A stretch of 64,000 nucleotides of DNA from Amycolatopsis saalfeldensis (lineage in GTDB: Bacteria; Actinomycetota; Actinomycetes; Mycobacteriales; Pseudonocardiaceae). The position numbers and the translations under genes are program-made. This document shows positions 55,567-63,881 of the stretch, piece by piece; the stretch's first letter is position 1; every line of letters starts with the position of its first letter. The notes beneath the pieces are model-generated. The model ran no database searches. It had not been told where the DNA came from and worked only from the letters and a program-made list of their open reading frames with translations. The stretch lies in assembly GCF_900110575.1 (NCBI RefSeq), contig NZ_FOEF01000023.1:62001-126000 (forward strand), read 5' to 3'.

Positions 55567-56457
55567 TCAGGACGGCATCCGGCCGACCATCCGCGCGTAC
55601 ATCCGGGCCGGGCTCGGCACCGACGCCGGGTGGAGGAATCCGGGCAGCGGCGGCAGATCACGGACGAACGGCGTGAGGCGCGCGTACAGCACGTCCGCGC
55701 CGGCCGGCCGTTCCTCGGGGTCCTTCGCCAGCGTCGAGGCGAGCACGGCGTTCAACGCGGGCGGCACGCCGAGCACGGCCGGCGGAGCGTCCTTCACCTG
55801 CTTGTCGAAGACCGCGTACGCAGTGGGGCCGGTGAAGAGTTGTTTGCCGGTAAGCATTTCGTGCAGCACACAGCCCAGCGCGTACAGGTCGCTTCGCGGC
55901 TCCGCGAGCCCGCGCTGGATCTGCTCCGGCGCCATGTAAGACGGCGTGCCCAGCAGCTGCCCAGCGCGCGTGAAGCGGGCGACGTCCGCTTCGCGCAGTA
56001 CAGCCAAACCGAAGTCCATCACCTTCACACTGCCGTCGGGACAGAGCATGAGGTTGGCCGGCTTGAGGTCGCGGTGGCACACCGAACGCGCGTGCGCCGC
56101 GGACAGCACGGCGGTGGCCTGGGCCGCGATCGCCGCCGCCCACGGGACCGGCAGCGGACCGTGCTCGGCCAGCAGGTCGGCCACCGTCACCCCCTCGACG
56201 AACTGCATGACCTGGAACAACCGGTCGTCGTGGGTGCCGAAGTCGTACAGCGCCGGGACGCCCGCGTGATCGAGCGTCGCGAGGATCCGGGCTTCGCGCG
56301 CGAAGCGTTCTTCAAGCTCTTCGTCGCGTCCCGGCAGCCGCAGCAGCTTGATCGCGACGCGCCGGCCGAGCCGCCGGTCGTGCCCGCGGTGCACGGCCCC
56401 CATCCCGCCGCGGCCCAGCGGCAGCTCGTCGACCTCATAACGATCGGCGATGAGCAT
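55567..56457 (-). CDS. Serine/threonine protein kinase (short, soluble)
   Basis: 296 residues containing only the kinase domain: LGRGGMGAVHRGHDRRLGRRVAIKLL (glycine loop, Lys), CHRDLKPANLM (catalytic Asp), VMDFGLAVL (DFG) and GTPSYMAPEQIQRG (activation loop). There is no membrane segment or sensor domain, unlike PknB-type kinases. ATG 56457 with GAGGGG upstream; 25 bp downstream of the DNA methylase gene, so probably co-transcribed with it. A PP2C phosphatase gene lies on the other side of the methylase. Confidence 0.93.
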   Translation of the reverse strand: MLIADRYEVDELPLGRGGMGAVHRGHDRRLGRRVAIKLLRLPGRDEELEERFAREARILATLDHAGVPALYDFGTHDDRLFQVMQFVEGVTVADLLAEHGPLPVPWAAAIAAQATAVLSAAHARSVCHRDLKPANLMLCPDGSVKVMDFGLAVLREADVARFTRAGQLLGTPSYMAPEQIQRGLAEPRSDLYALGCVLHEMLTGKQLFTGPTAYAVFDKQVKDAPPAVLGVPPALNAVLASTLAKDPEERPAGADVLYARLTPFVRDLPPLPGFLHPASVPSPARMYARMVGRMPS

Positions 56458-56482
56458 GGGCCCCCTCACAGCGTCGCGGCGC

Positions 56483-58237
56483 TCACCCGGCACCGGGCCG
56501 AAGCCGTCCTTCGGCGAGCGCGGCAAAGCCTAGCCGGACCAGGTCACGGCCGATTTCCGCCGTCGTCCGCAGGGCCCGGTCGAACTCCGCGAGCGCGCGG
56601 AACGCGGCCCCGTACGCCCGCTGCGTCTCCAGCGGGTACCGCGGCACCTTGAGCCGGCGCGCGTCGATGCGGGTGGAGGCACTGTGCACGGGGAAGTCGG
56701 CGGCACGCAGGCAGCCGGCCAGGAACTCGGCGTCGAGGCGCCGGGGGTCCACGCGGTAGAGCGACAGCGACGGGCCCAGCCGGACCGGTGGTCCACTGTG
56801 GACGCCGACGGCACCGGTCACGGAAGCGACGACGTCCCCCTCGTGCGCGGTCACGGCCGCCTCGTCGGGCGCCGCGCGGCCGGTGGGCGGGCCGCCGGCC
56901 AGCACGTCGTCGGCGGTCAGCAGGGGCTCGTCCCCGTCGGCGGGCCGCGGCGGGGCGTGCCACACCTGGAGCGCGCCGGACTTCACCAGCTCGCCGACGG
57001 TGGTGTGCGCCAGCTCCTCGGCGGCCGGCTCCAGCGGCGGCAGCCGGAGCCCGGCTTTGTCGAAAAGCTGTTGTGCGGCAAGGAAAGCCTGCCCCGAGTC
57101 CTCGCGCGCGGTACGGCGCAGCGCGGGCGTGAGGTCAACGTCGTCGTCGAGCAGGTCGATGATCCGCTCGCCGACGGCCTCCGGTCGCTCGACGTACGCG
57201 CGCCACAGCGGTTCGACCTCGGCGACGTCGGCCTCGGCGATCAGCGCGGTGCCGGGCGGACGCTCCCCGGGCGCCGGGCGCGTGAGCAGCCACAGGTCGG
57301 GGCCGCCGGACGCGAAGGTGACCACCGCGCGCAGTGCCCCGGCCCGCAGCAGGTTCGCGCGGATCCGCTTGCCACTGCGTCGTCCCGCGGCCGCGCCCGG
57401 CATCAGGATCGCGACCGCGCCGCCCGGCTTCGCGTGCGCCAGGCAGTGCTGGACCCACGCGAGCTCGGACTCGCCGCGCGGCGGCAGGCCGTACTCCCAG
57501 CGCGCGTCGCCGAGCAGCTCTTCCTGGCCCCACGAGCGTTCGTTGAACGGCGGGTCGCACAGCACGACATCGGCCTCCTGGCCGGCGAAGGCGTCCTCCC
57601 GGAGCGCGTCGGCAGCGTGGACCTCGGTGTCGACTTCTCGCAGCTGTAGCCGCAACCCGGCGATCTTCGCCGTGGTGACGTCGCTGTCCTGGCCGCGCGC
57701 GCTCTTCGCGCCGCTCGCCAGCAGGAGGGAGCCGAAGCCGCACGCGGGGTCGAGCACGGTGGTCCCCCTCGCGCCGGTGAGCCGGACCATCAGGTCGGCG
57801 TACTCGGGCGGCGTCGGCGAGAGACGGCGGGAATGGGCCTCGAAGTAGCGCTCGCAAAGCTGCTCGAACGTCCACGCCGCGCCCTTGTCCACGGCCAGCC
57901 GGGTCAGCATGGCCCGAAGATCGGGGTCGTCATCGGCCCGCGGCACGGGGTGCGCCAGGTACGCTCCGGCAGCGGCGACCCGGGCCCCCAGCTCCAGGTC
58001 GTCGCCGAGGGCACGCAGCTGCTGCCAGGCGCGGTCGATCGGGGCGAGCTCGAACGGGCGGCCGCGGCCGCGCAACCAGGCCTGGACCTCGGGCAAGGAG
58101 AACAGCGGGCTGGAAGCGGTGCCGCCCACCGGGCGCGGGAAGTCGCCGTGGCGCCGCCGCCAGTTGCTCACCGCGGCCCGGCGCACACCCGCCAGCCGGG
58201 CGATGTCAGCGGCGCTGACTGCCGCGTCGTCTTCCAT
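56483..58237 (-). CDS. N6-adenine DNA methylase with N-terminal HTH
   Basis: 584 residues. N-terminal HTH (DIARLAGVRRAAVSNWRRRHGDFPRPV) resembling a MerR/phage-repressor fold; an HsdM-like domain with SAM motif LDPACGFGSLLLASG (about residue 170) and catalytic DPPF in VVLCDPPFNERSWG (about 235); and a C-terminal specificity-like region (about 430-570, LYRVDPRRLDAEFLAGCLRAADFPV ... RRLKVPRYPLETQRAYGAAFRALAEFD), as in HsdS. It is therefore a single-chain modification enzyme. No nuclease gene is adjacent. TATGGT before ATG 58237 suggests a leaderless start. Confidence 0.9.
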   Translation of the reverse strand: MEDDAAVSAADIARLAGVRRAAVSNWRRRHGDFPRPVGGTASSPLFSLPEVQAWLRGRGRPFELAPIDRAWQQLRALGDDLELGARVAAAGAYLAHPVPRADDDPDLRAMLTRLAVDKGAAWTFEQLCERYFEAHSRRLSPTPPEYADLMVRLTGARGTTVLDPACGFGSLLLASGAKSARGQDSDVTTAKIAGLRLQLREVDTEVHAADALREDAFAGQEADVVLCDPPFNERSWGQEELLGDARWEYGLPPRGESELAWVQHCLAHAKPGGAVAILMPGAAAGRRSGKRIRANLLRAGALRAVVTFASGGPDLWLLTRPAPGERPPGTALIAEADVAEVEPLWRAYVERPEAVGERIIDLLDDDVDLTPALRRTAREDSGQAFLAAQQLFDKAGLRLPPLEPAAEELAHTTVGELVKSGALQVWHAPPRPADGDEPLLTADDVLAGGPPTGRAAPDEAAVTAHEGDVVASVTGAVGVHSGPPVRLGPSLSLYRVDPRRLDAEFLAGCLRAADFPVHSASTRIDARRLKVPRYPLETQRAYGAAFRALAEFDRALRTTAEIGRDLVRLGFAALAEGRLRPGAG

Positions 58238-58279
58238 GGCCAGCACCATAGCCGATGACTGCGGTTTCCAGCATTTCGC

Positions 58280-58298
58280 TTGTTAACTCAGTCAACCA
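58280..58298. promoter_or_regulatory. Imperfect 19-bp palindrome between methylase and phosphatase genes
   Basis: TTGTTAACTCAGTCAACCA; its inner 13 bp, TTAACTCAGTCAA, are a near-perfect dyad of the TTRACTNAGTYAA type. It lies 43 bp upstream of the methylase start and 17 bp before the phosphatase ATG, so it could control both. The binding protein is unknown; the methylase's own HTH is one candidate. Confidence 0.45.
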
Positions 58299-58314
58299 GT
58301 GGTTTTATGGACTC

Positions 58315-59067
58315 ATGGTTAACGAGCAGTCCCGGTTCGTCCTGCGGTACGCCGCGGGCTCCGACACCGGGCGACGACGCCGGATCAACGAAGATTCCGT
58401 CTACGCCAGCGGGCGCCTGCTTGCTGTCGCCGACGGTATCGGTGGTCAGCCCCACGGTGAAGTGGCCAGCGCGACGGCGGTCGGGGTGCTCGCGAGCCTG
58501 GACACGGAACTGGGCTCACTCGAACTGGCCTCGCTCGACCTCGGCGCCACCCTCGCCGACGGCGTGCGGCGCATCGACGAGCGGCTCGCCGAGGTCGCGG
58601 AGGCCGACCCGGCCACCCACGGCATGGGCACCACCCTGACCGCCCTGCTGTTCGACGGCACCCAGTTCGCCGCCGCCCACATCGGCGACTCGCGCGGCTA
58701 CCTCCTGCGCGAAGGCGACCTGCACCGGCTGACCCACGACCACACACTCGTCCAGGCGCTGGTCGAGGACGGCCGCATCTCGCAGGCCGACGCGGCCGAC
58801 CACCCGCGCCGCTCGCTGCTCATGAAGGCGTTGCTGAGCACCGGCTCGGGTGAACCGGACGTCTGGACGTTCACCCCGCAACCGGGCGACCGCTACCTGC
58901 TCTGCTCCGACGGCCTCACCGCGGGCGCCGACGAGCCGTCCATCCGCGACGCACTGGAGGCCGGCGCCCCCGCCGAAGTCGTCCCGGCCCTGATCGCGCT
59001 GGCCAACGAAGGCGGCGGCCCGGACAACATCACCATCGTCGTCGCGGACGTCGTCGAGGCCGAGTAG
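58315..59067 (+). CDS. PP2C-family protein phosphatase
   Basis: 250 residues. Metal-binding and catalytic motifs: GRRRRINEDSVYA, LLAVADGIGG, HIGDSRGYLLREG, YLLCSDGLTAGADEPSI and GPDNITIVVADV. Reverses Ser/Thr phosphorylation and is the natural counterpart of the kinase gene 1.9 kb away, across the methylase gene. ATG 58315 follows the palindrome; further upstream the frame is open but has no start of quality. tRNA-Ser follows 65 bp after the stop. Confidence 0.93.
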   Translation: MVNEQSRFVLRYAAGSDTGRRRRINEDSVYASGRLLAVADGIGGQPHGEVASATAVGVLASLDTELGSLELASLDLGATLADGVRRIDERLAEVAEADPATHGMGTTLTALLFDGTQFAAAHIGDSRGYLLREGDLHRLTHDHTLVQALVEDGRISQADAADHPRRSLLMKALLSTGSGEPDVWTFTPQPGDRYLLCSDGLTAGADEPSIRDALEAGAPAEVVPALIALANEGGGPDNITIVVADVVEAE

Positions 59068-59131
59068 ACCCCGTCCCCGCGGACCGGACCACCTTCCGGG
59101 CGGTACCACCCCATCCGGTACCCTTCTCCAC

Positions 59132-59216
59132 GGAGGATTGGCCGAGCGGCCTAAGGCGCACGCTTGGAAAGCGTGTTGGGTTCACGCCCTCGCAGGTTCG
59201 AATCCTGTATCCTCCG
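59132..59216 (+). tRNA. tRNA-Ser (GGA)
   Basis: 85-nt class II tRNA. Acceptor arms GGAGGAT (59132-59138) and ATCCTCC (59209-59215), anticodon loop TTGGAAA with anticodon GGA for serine UCC/UCU, long variable arm, and T arm GCAGG-TTCGAAT-CCTGT. CCA is not encoded; the discriminator base is G. A terminator follows 12 bp later. Confidence 0.97.
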
Positions 59217-59228
59217 CGTTTCACACAG

Positions 59229-59268
59229 AACGCCGGGCAGCTCCTCGCGAGCGGTCCGGCGTTTTGCT
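59229..59268 (+). terminator. tRNA-Ser terminator
   Basis: AACGCCGG (59229-59236) pairs with CCGGCGTT (59256-59263), with a G-rich internal loop, then TTGCTTT. Ends the serine tRNA transcript. Confidence 0.65.
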
Positions 59269-59405
59269 TTCCCCGACACCCGGAACCCGGCCGCGGAGTC
59301 GACATATCGCGGCCCGTGCATGCGGAAAAGGGCGTTCGGAAAAGATCGATAGCCGAATTCGCGGCGTCCGGACGGGTCAGGACTCGGCTATCCGCAGGCA
59401 CCCGC

Positions 59406-59605
59406 TAGGCTTCGCGACAGACTTGTTCGTACCCGCTCGGAGAGGTTCTTCGGTGTCACGAATACCGGCTTGACCTGGGCGCGGCAGAGCGCGGGCATCT
59501 CGATACACGCAGGTAGGCAGGCTGGCGCGCGGGGTCGGGATGACCGTTTTCGGACCCGGTCCGCCGCCGCCCGCGAGGCCCCGGACGTCACCACGTCCGG
59601 GGCCT
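59406..59605 (+). other. Promoter-to-terminator stretch: possible small RNA
   Basis: A TAGGCT box (59406-59411) of the leaderless/-10 type is followed about 165 bp later by a perfect 13-bp hairpin with a CACC loop (59576-59588 with 59593-59605). No convincing protein-coding frame lies between. The transcript, if any, would be about 190 nt. No known RNA family was recognised and the -35 is weak. Confidence 0.25.
59576..59605. terminator. Strong hairpin before the FtsK-type cassette
   Basis: Perfect 13-bp stem with a 4-base loop. Insulates the following gene cluster from tRNA-side transcription; may end a small RNA. The T content after it is moderate (TTGTCCATTCT). Confidence 0.65.
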
Positions 59606-59705
59606 TGTCCATTCTCCTGTTCTCACTTACTTACCGAAAACACCTGATCACGCTAAGTTTGTGTGTGGTCGTTCCAGCCCCCGACGTACCGAGGAGTCCG
59701 CCCAC

Positions 59706-59966
59706 ATGGCCGGAGTGGAAGAGATCCGCGCTGGTATCGCGCTCGCGAACGAGAAGGCGTCCGCGAGCATCGCCGCACTGCAGCAGGCCGCGCAAGCTCT
59801 CGAAGAAGCGCAGCTGTCGCTTTCGCAGGCGACCCAGGGCAGCAGCCAGCACGAGGTGAACCAGGCACACGGGCTGCTGTCCGAAGCATTGAACGGGATA
59901 AGCGGGATGCAAAGCACCATCCAGGCCGGAATCTCCTCGGCCGACTCCTACTCGGCCCGCCTCTAG
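59706..59966 (+). CDS. Small helical protein, cassette gene 1
   Basis: 86 residues, predicted wholly helical: GVEEIRAGIALANEKASASIAALQQAAQALEEAQLSLSQATQGSS, then a second helix ending SSADSYSARL. No WxG motif, so not a WXG100 protein, but the size and helical-hairpin outline are similar. It resembles small actinobacterial proteins of the DUF6244 type. GAGGAG lies about 11 bp before ATG 59706. The next gene, 6 bp later, encodes a related protein ending in the same Y-x-S-R-L tail. Confidence 0.72.
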   Translation: MAGVEEIRAGIALANEKASASIAALQQAAQALEEAQLSLSQATQGSSQHEVNQAHGLLSEALNGISGMQSTIQAGISSADSYSARL

Positions 59967-59972
59967 CCCACC

Positions 59973-60221
59973 ATGTCGGGACTCGCCGAGATTCACCAGC
60001 TGCTCACCGCCGTGCAGGCGGGCCTCACCGACGGGCGGGCCCACGCCGAGCGGGCGAAGAACCTGCTCGGCGACGCCCGTCAGGCACTCGTCGACGCGCA
60101 GGCGAAAGCCGATCCGTGGCTGCCGCAGCAACTGGTGATGGCCGACGAGGGAATCGACCACCTCCTCACCCGTTTAGCCGCCGCCGACGACCTGGTGAGC
60201 GGATACCAGTCACGCCTGTAG
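59973..60221 (+). CDS. Small helical protein, cassette gene 2
   Basis: 82 residues, helical throughout: LAEIHQLLTAVQAGLTDGRAHAERAKNLLGDARQALVDAQAKADPW, then LTRLAAADDLVSGYQSRL. The end SGYQSRL mirrors SDSYSARL of the preceding protein, suggesting a paralogous pair (possibly a heterodimer) with a functional tail. 26 bp before the FtsK-type gene, so probably co-expressed. Confidence 0.72.
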   Translation: MSGLAEIHQLLTAVQAGLTDGRAHAERAKNLLGDARQALVDAQAKADPWLPQQLVMADEGIDHLLTRLAAADDLVSGYQSRL

Positions 60222-60247
60222 GGACGACCGCGTCATGAGCGAAACCG

Positions 60248-63001
60248 ATGGCTAACAAGGCAAGCGAGCAGCGCAACCGCGTGCAGACCGCGCTGGAGCG
60301 CGTCCGCCACCAGATCGGGCTCGTCCTCGGCGCGGCCGCGGGCGCGCGGGAGATGGCGGAGGCCGAGCTGTCCCGGCTGATGCTGGAGCAGGAGATCGTC
60401 CGGATCGGCATGAACCACGCCGACGCCGAGCAGCAGACGGAATGGGCGCGGCATCCGGCCGCGCACGAGGTGTTCGCGTCGCTCGGCGGGGTCCGCAACG
60501 CGTTCTACACCGACTGGAGCACGGGGCCGAACGCCCTGCGCGAACTGGTCGCCGCGAACGCGCCGGGCCCCGCCGGGCGCCCGCCGGGCGAATGGCTCGG
60601 CCGCGTGGGCACCAACCCCGGCGTGACCGGCCCCGGGCTCTGGCGGGTCGGCTCGGCGACGGCGGCGGGACGCGACATCTCCCGCACGTTCGACGTGGCC
60701 GTGCCGCTGCTGGACGAGTCCCACCTGGCGATCACGTCGGCGCCCAAGACGCGGCCGGTCGTCGACGGCATCGTGCAGAACCTGCTGATGCGAGTGCTGT
60801 CCGCGTTCGAACCGGGGGCGGTCAAGGTGCACCTGTGGGACGTCGGGCAGCTGACCGCGATCCTGCCCGACCTGTACCCGCTCAGCCGCACCAGCGCGTT
60901 GTCGCTGTACGACCCGACGCGGCTGGAGGACCTGCTCGACGAGCTGGCCGGCCACATCCGCCGCATCCACGCGACGGGCATGCAGGCCGGGCACACGTCG
61001 TTGCGGGAGCTGCGAAAGGCCACCGGGCAGCGAGTGGAGCCGTACCGGATCGCGGTGCTGTACGGCAACGGCGAGACGCTCGAGCCCGAGCGCGCGCGGG
61101 ACCTCAAGCGCGTGGCGAGCGGTGCGCTCGCCGCCGGGATCTGCCTGATCCTGGTGGACGTGCCGACGGCCGTCAGCGCGTCGATCGAAACGCTGAGCCT
61201 GCTCGACGAACGACGCGCGGTCAGCAGCATGACGGGCAGCGACCTGGTCGTGGACCTGGACCCGGCGCTGCCTTCGGGCCAGGTGATCCGCGCGGCGGGG
61301 CGGATCGCGGAGGCGCTGATCGCCAAGCAGGGCGGGCCGCGCGCGTTCGCGGACCTGCTGCCGACGGAGCTCGGCCAGGAGAATTCGGCTCGGGAGCTTC
61401 GCGCGTCCGTCGGGTTCTACGAGGGCGAGAGCGTGGAGGTCGTGATCGGCGATGCCAGCCCGCACGCCCTGATCGGCGGGCCGAGCGGGTCCGGCAAGAC
61501 CAACTTCCTGTACGCGCTGCTGGGCAGCCTGGCCGCGCGCTACACCCCGGACGAACTGGCGCTGTACCTGCTGGACTTCAAGGAGGGCGTCTCGTTCGCG
61601 GGGCTCGCGCCCGGCCGCAAGGACGCCAGCTGGCTGCCGCACGCGAAGCTGGTCGGCGTCAACGTGAACACCGACCGCGAGTTCGGCTTGGCGCTGCTGC
61701 GTTTCCTGGCCGACGAGCTGCGCCGGCGCTCGGCCGCGGCCAAGGAGCACGAGGTGACCAACCTGGCCGACCTGCGCGAGCAGGACCCGGGCGGGCACTG
61801 GCCGCGGATCGTGGCCGTGATCGACGAGTTCCAGTACCTGTTCGCGGGCCGCGACCAGGTGACCGCGCAGGCGACGCAGCTGCTCGAGGACATCGCGCGG
61901 CGCGGCCGTTCGCAGGGCATCCACCTGGTGCTGGCGAGTCAGGACGTCGCGGGCATCGAGGCGTTCTGGGGCAAGCCGGCCGTGTTCGAGCAGTGCACAC
62001 TGCGCATCGCGATGCCGAAGGCGCGGCGGGTGCTGGCGGAGACGAACAACGCGGCGGTCTCGGCGCCCAAGTGGCACGCGGTGATCAACCACGACTCCGG
62101 CGTCGCGCACGGCAACATGCTCGCGCACGTGCCGGATTCCAGCAGCCGCAACGTGTTCGTGAACCTGCAGCACCAGCTCTGGGAGCTGTACTCCGGGCGG
62201 TTCCCGCGCCCGCGCCTGTTCGACGGCGCGCATTCGCCGGTGCTGGAACAGTTCCCGGCGTACACGGAACTCAAGCCGGGCTCGAAGCCGCGCGCGCTTC
62301 TGGGCCAGTCCATCGACGTCACGGAGGCGGCCTGCGGCGTGGAGCTGCCCCGGGCGCCGGGCCGCAACGTCGCGGTGCTGGGCGGCGCGACGGCGGAGGC
62401 ACTGTCCATCATGGACTCGGCCGCGCGCTCACTCGCCCGCCAGTTCGAGGTCGGCGAGGTGGAATTCGTGCTGAGCTGCGCCATCGACGCCTGCGCGCCC
62501 GCCGTGCTGGAGCTGACGGAGCGGCTGCGCGCCGAAGGCCACGTCGCCACCCTCGCCGACGACCTGCCGGCCACGCTGACGTCGGTCGCGGAGTCGATGT
62601 CCACTTCGGACGTCGCCACGAAGGTCCTGCTGCTGTACGGCGTGGACGCGGCGCTGCCGGCCCTGGAGACCAAGGCCGTCGGCCAGCCGAAGAGCGGCTT
62701 GGACCACCTGCGCACGGTGCTGAAGCAGGGCCCCGGCCACGGCGTGCACGCCATCGGCTGGTGGCGCAGCATCGCGCGGCTCAAGGACACCCTGGGTTTC
62801 GGCGGCACGGACGACATCGGCGCTTGGGCGGCGCTGGACGTGCAGGGCAACGAGCTTTCGCCGTTCGCCGCGGGCCTGGTCGTGCACTGGTCCCCGCGCC
62901 CGGGCCGCGCCCTGTTCTTCGACCGCACGACGCACAGCGCGCCGGAGGTCATCATCCCGTTCCAGCGCCCCGACCCCGACCCCGCGGGAGGCACCCCATG
63001 A
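60248..63001 (+). CDS. FtsK/SpoIIIE-type ATPase with three ATPase-like domains
   Basis: 917 residues, no membrane segment. An N-terminal coiled coil (about 1-60) is followed by three FtsK-like repeats. Domain 1 (about 150-330) lacks Walker A (TSAPKTRPVVDGIVQNLLMR). Domain 2 (about 390-620) has intact Walker A IGGPSGSGKTN (about 411) and Walker B RIVAVIDEFQYLFAG. Domain 3 (about 690-900) is degenerate (VLGGATAEALSIMDSAARSLARQ). The three-domain plan recalls EccC of type VII secretion, but without its membrane anchor. ATG 60248; a six-codon ORF (MSETDG) overlaps the start. It stands between two small-helical-protein genes and a coupled partner gene. Confidence 0.88.
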   Translation: MANKASEQRNRVQTALERVRHQIGLVLGAAAGAREMAEAELSRLMLEQEIVRIGMNHADAEQQTEWARHPAAHEVFASLGGVRNAFYTDWSTGPNALRELVAANAPGPAGRPPGEWLGRVGTNPGVTGPGLWRVGSATAAGRDISRTFDVAVPLLDESHLAITSAPKTRPVVDGIVQNLLMRVLSAFEPGAVKVHLWDVGQLTAILPDLYPLSRTSALSLYDPTRLEDLLDELAGHIRRIHATGMQAGHTSLRELRKATGQRVEPYRIAVLYGNGETLEPERARDLKRVASGALAAGICLILVDVPTAVSASIETLSLLDERRAVSSMTGSDLVVDLDPALPSGQVIRAAGRIAEALIAKQGGPRAFADLLPTELGQENSARELRASVGFYEGESVEVVIGDASPHALIGGPSGSGKTNFLYALLGSLAARYTPDELALYLLDFKEGVSFAGLAPGRKDASWLPHAKLVGVNVNTDREFGLALLRFLADELRRRSAAAKEHEVTNLADLREQDPGGHWPRIVAVIDEFQYLFAGRDQVTAQATQLLEDIARRGRSQGIHLVLASQDVAGIEAFWGKPAVFEQCTLRIAMPKARRVLAETNNAAVSAPKWHAVINHDSGVAHGNMLAHVPDSSSRNVFVNLQHQLWELYSGRFPRPRLFDGAHSPVLEQFPAYTELKPGSKPRALLGQSIDVTEAACGVELPRAPGRNVAVLGGATAEALSIMDSAARSLARQFEVGEVEFVLSCAIDACAPAVLELTERLRAEGHVATLADDLPATLTSVAESMSTSDVATKVLLLYGVDAALPALETKAVGQPKSGLDHLRTVLKQGPGHGVHAIGWWRSIARLKDTLGFGGTDDIGAWAALDVQGNELSPFAAGLVVHWSPRPGRALFFDRTTHSAPEVIIPFQRPDPDPAGGTP

Positions 63002-63369
63002 CCGGCGAAAACCCCGGCGCGGCCATGCGTTACAAGGAGGTCGTGGGCATGGCCCGCGGCTCGGCGGAAAACCTGCGCGCCTGGGAACTGGCCCGCGCGG
63101 ACGAGATCGAACGCCAGCTCGCCGAGGCCCACGCCGCCGTCGCCGCCGCCACCGAACGCGAATCGAAGGCGGGCGAACGCGCGGCGCGCTGGTGGAAAAT
63201 GGCCCTGCACAACGTCTCGCGTCTGACCTTTGTGGACTCTTCGGAGGAACCACAGGCGGTGACCACGGCTCGGCCGCAGTATTTGGAGCGGTACTTGGAG
63301 GAAGTGAAGCCGAGTTACCAGGAGCTGGTGCAGGCGGTGTTGAGCTTGGGGTGGCGCGCTAAACGCTGA
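62998..63369 (+). CDS. Helical partner protein of the FtsK-type ATPase
   Basis: 123 residues, mainly helical: RGSAENLRAWELARADEIERQLAEAHAAVAAATERESKAGERAARWWKMALHNVSRLTFVDSSEE, then a shorter C-terminal helix (YLERYLEEVKPSYQELVQAVLSLGW). ATG 62998 overlaps the ATPase stop by four bases, so the two are made in a fixed ratio. Coiled-coil-like; no catalytic motif. Family not recognised. Probably an adaptor or subunit. Confidence 0.75.
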   Translation: MTGENPGAAMRYKEVVGMARGSAENLRAWELARADEIERQLAEAHAAVAAATERESKAGERAARWWKMALHNVSRLTFVDSSEEPQAVTTARPQYLERYLEEVKPSYQELVQAVLSLGWRAKR

Positions 63370-63852
63370 CCCACGAGCCCAAAAAGGGGGATATTTCCAG
63401 CGAAATCACTCGTCCGTGAAGGTCAGCCGGTAACCTTACCCACGCCGAAATGCGAGGGTGCCGACCATCACCATGCACCAAGAACAGCAAACTGCGCCCA
63501 CGTCACCAAAACAGCCCAAAGACAAGGCCGTCCGTCGGCACTGCAGGTCGGCGCCCCAGCGACAGCACTTGCGGGCTCCACTGGCAGCAGAACTGCATTC
63601 GCAGCCACCCGAAACTCCACCGTCACGCGGTCCCGACCCCCCAGGACAGCTTACCGAGCCACCAGGACTGCCTTTCCACTCCCTCTCCCTTGGCGGGCGA
63701 TTCAAGAAAGGACAGTCCGTCGTCGGCGGCCGCACTCATACCGACACCCTGTACGCCTCGCAATGCGAGACCACCGAGCAGTTTCGAACTCGAGTCGGTG
63801 TGCGACCTGGCCGGCCAGTTCGTGATTGTCAACCCGGTTGCTCCAAAACGGA
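63370..63852. other. Gap of about 480 bp without a supported gene
   Basis: Less GC-rich and with weaker third-position bias than the rest of the window. Frames are open on both strands (for example a plus-strand frame from ATG 63473 to the window edge and minus-strand frames near 63436-63735), but none has family resemblance, a ribosome site or coding-type third positions. It may be the trace of decayed DNA or a long regulatory region. Confidence 0.3.
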
Positions 63853-63881
63853 AGGCCGCCACGGGCAATCCGTGGCGGCCT
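63853..63881 (-). terminator. Terminator of the gene at the right edge
   Basis: Perfect 12-bp stem (63853-63864 with 63870-63881), GCAAT loop, 18 bp beyond the stop codon at 63900. Supports the minus-strand gene that enters from the right. Confidence 0.75.

Noticed and set aside
55567-58237. Complete restriction-modification or BREX/Pgl system
   Set aside because: No nuclease, PglY/Z or BrxL gene in reach; only the methylase and kinase/phosphatase theme is shared.
59132-59216. Prophage or integrative-element attachment at tRNA-Ser
   Set aside because: No integrase and no second copy of the tRNA 3' end found in the window.
59138-59473. Open frame starting inside tRNA-Ser
   Set aside because: It covers the tRNA and its terminator; no coding features.
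59706-60221. WXG100/ESAT-6 identity for the two small proteins
   Set aside because: Neither has the W-x-G turn, and there are no EccB/D/E or PE/PPE genes nearby; only size and helical form agree.
60248-63001. Chromosome-segregation FtsK
   Set aside because: No N-terminal membrane helices and no gamma DNA-reading domain at the C terminus; the three-domain layout differs.
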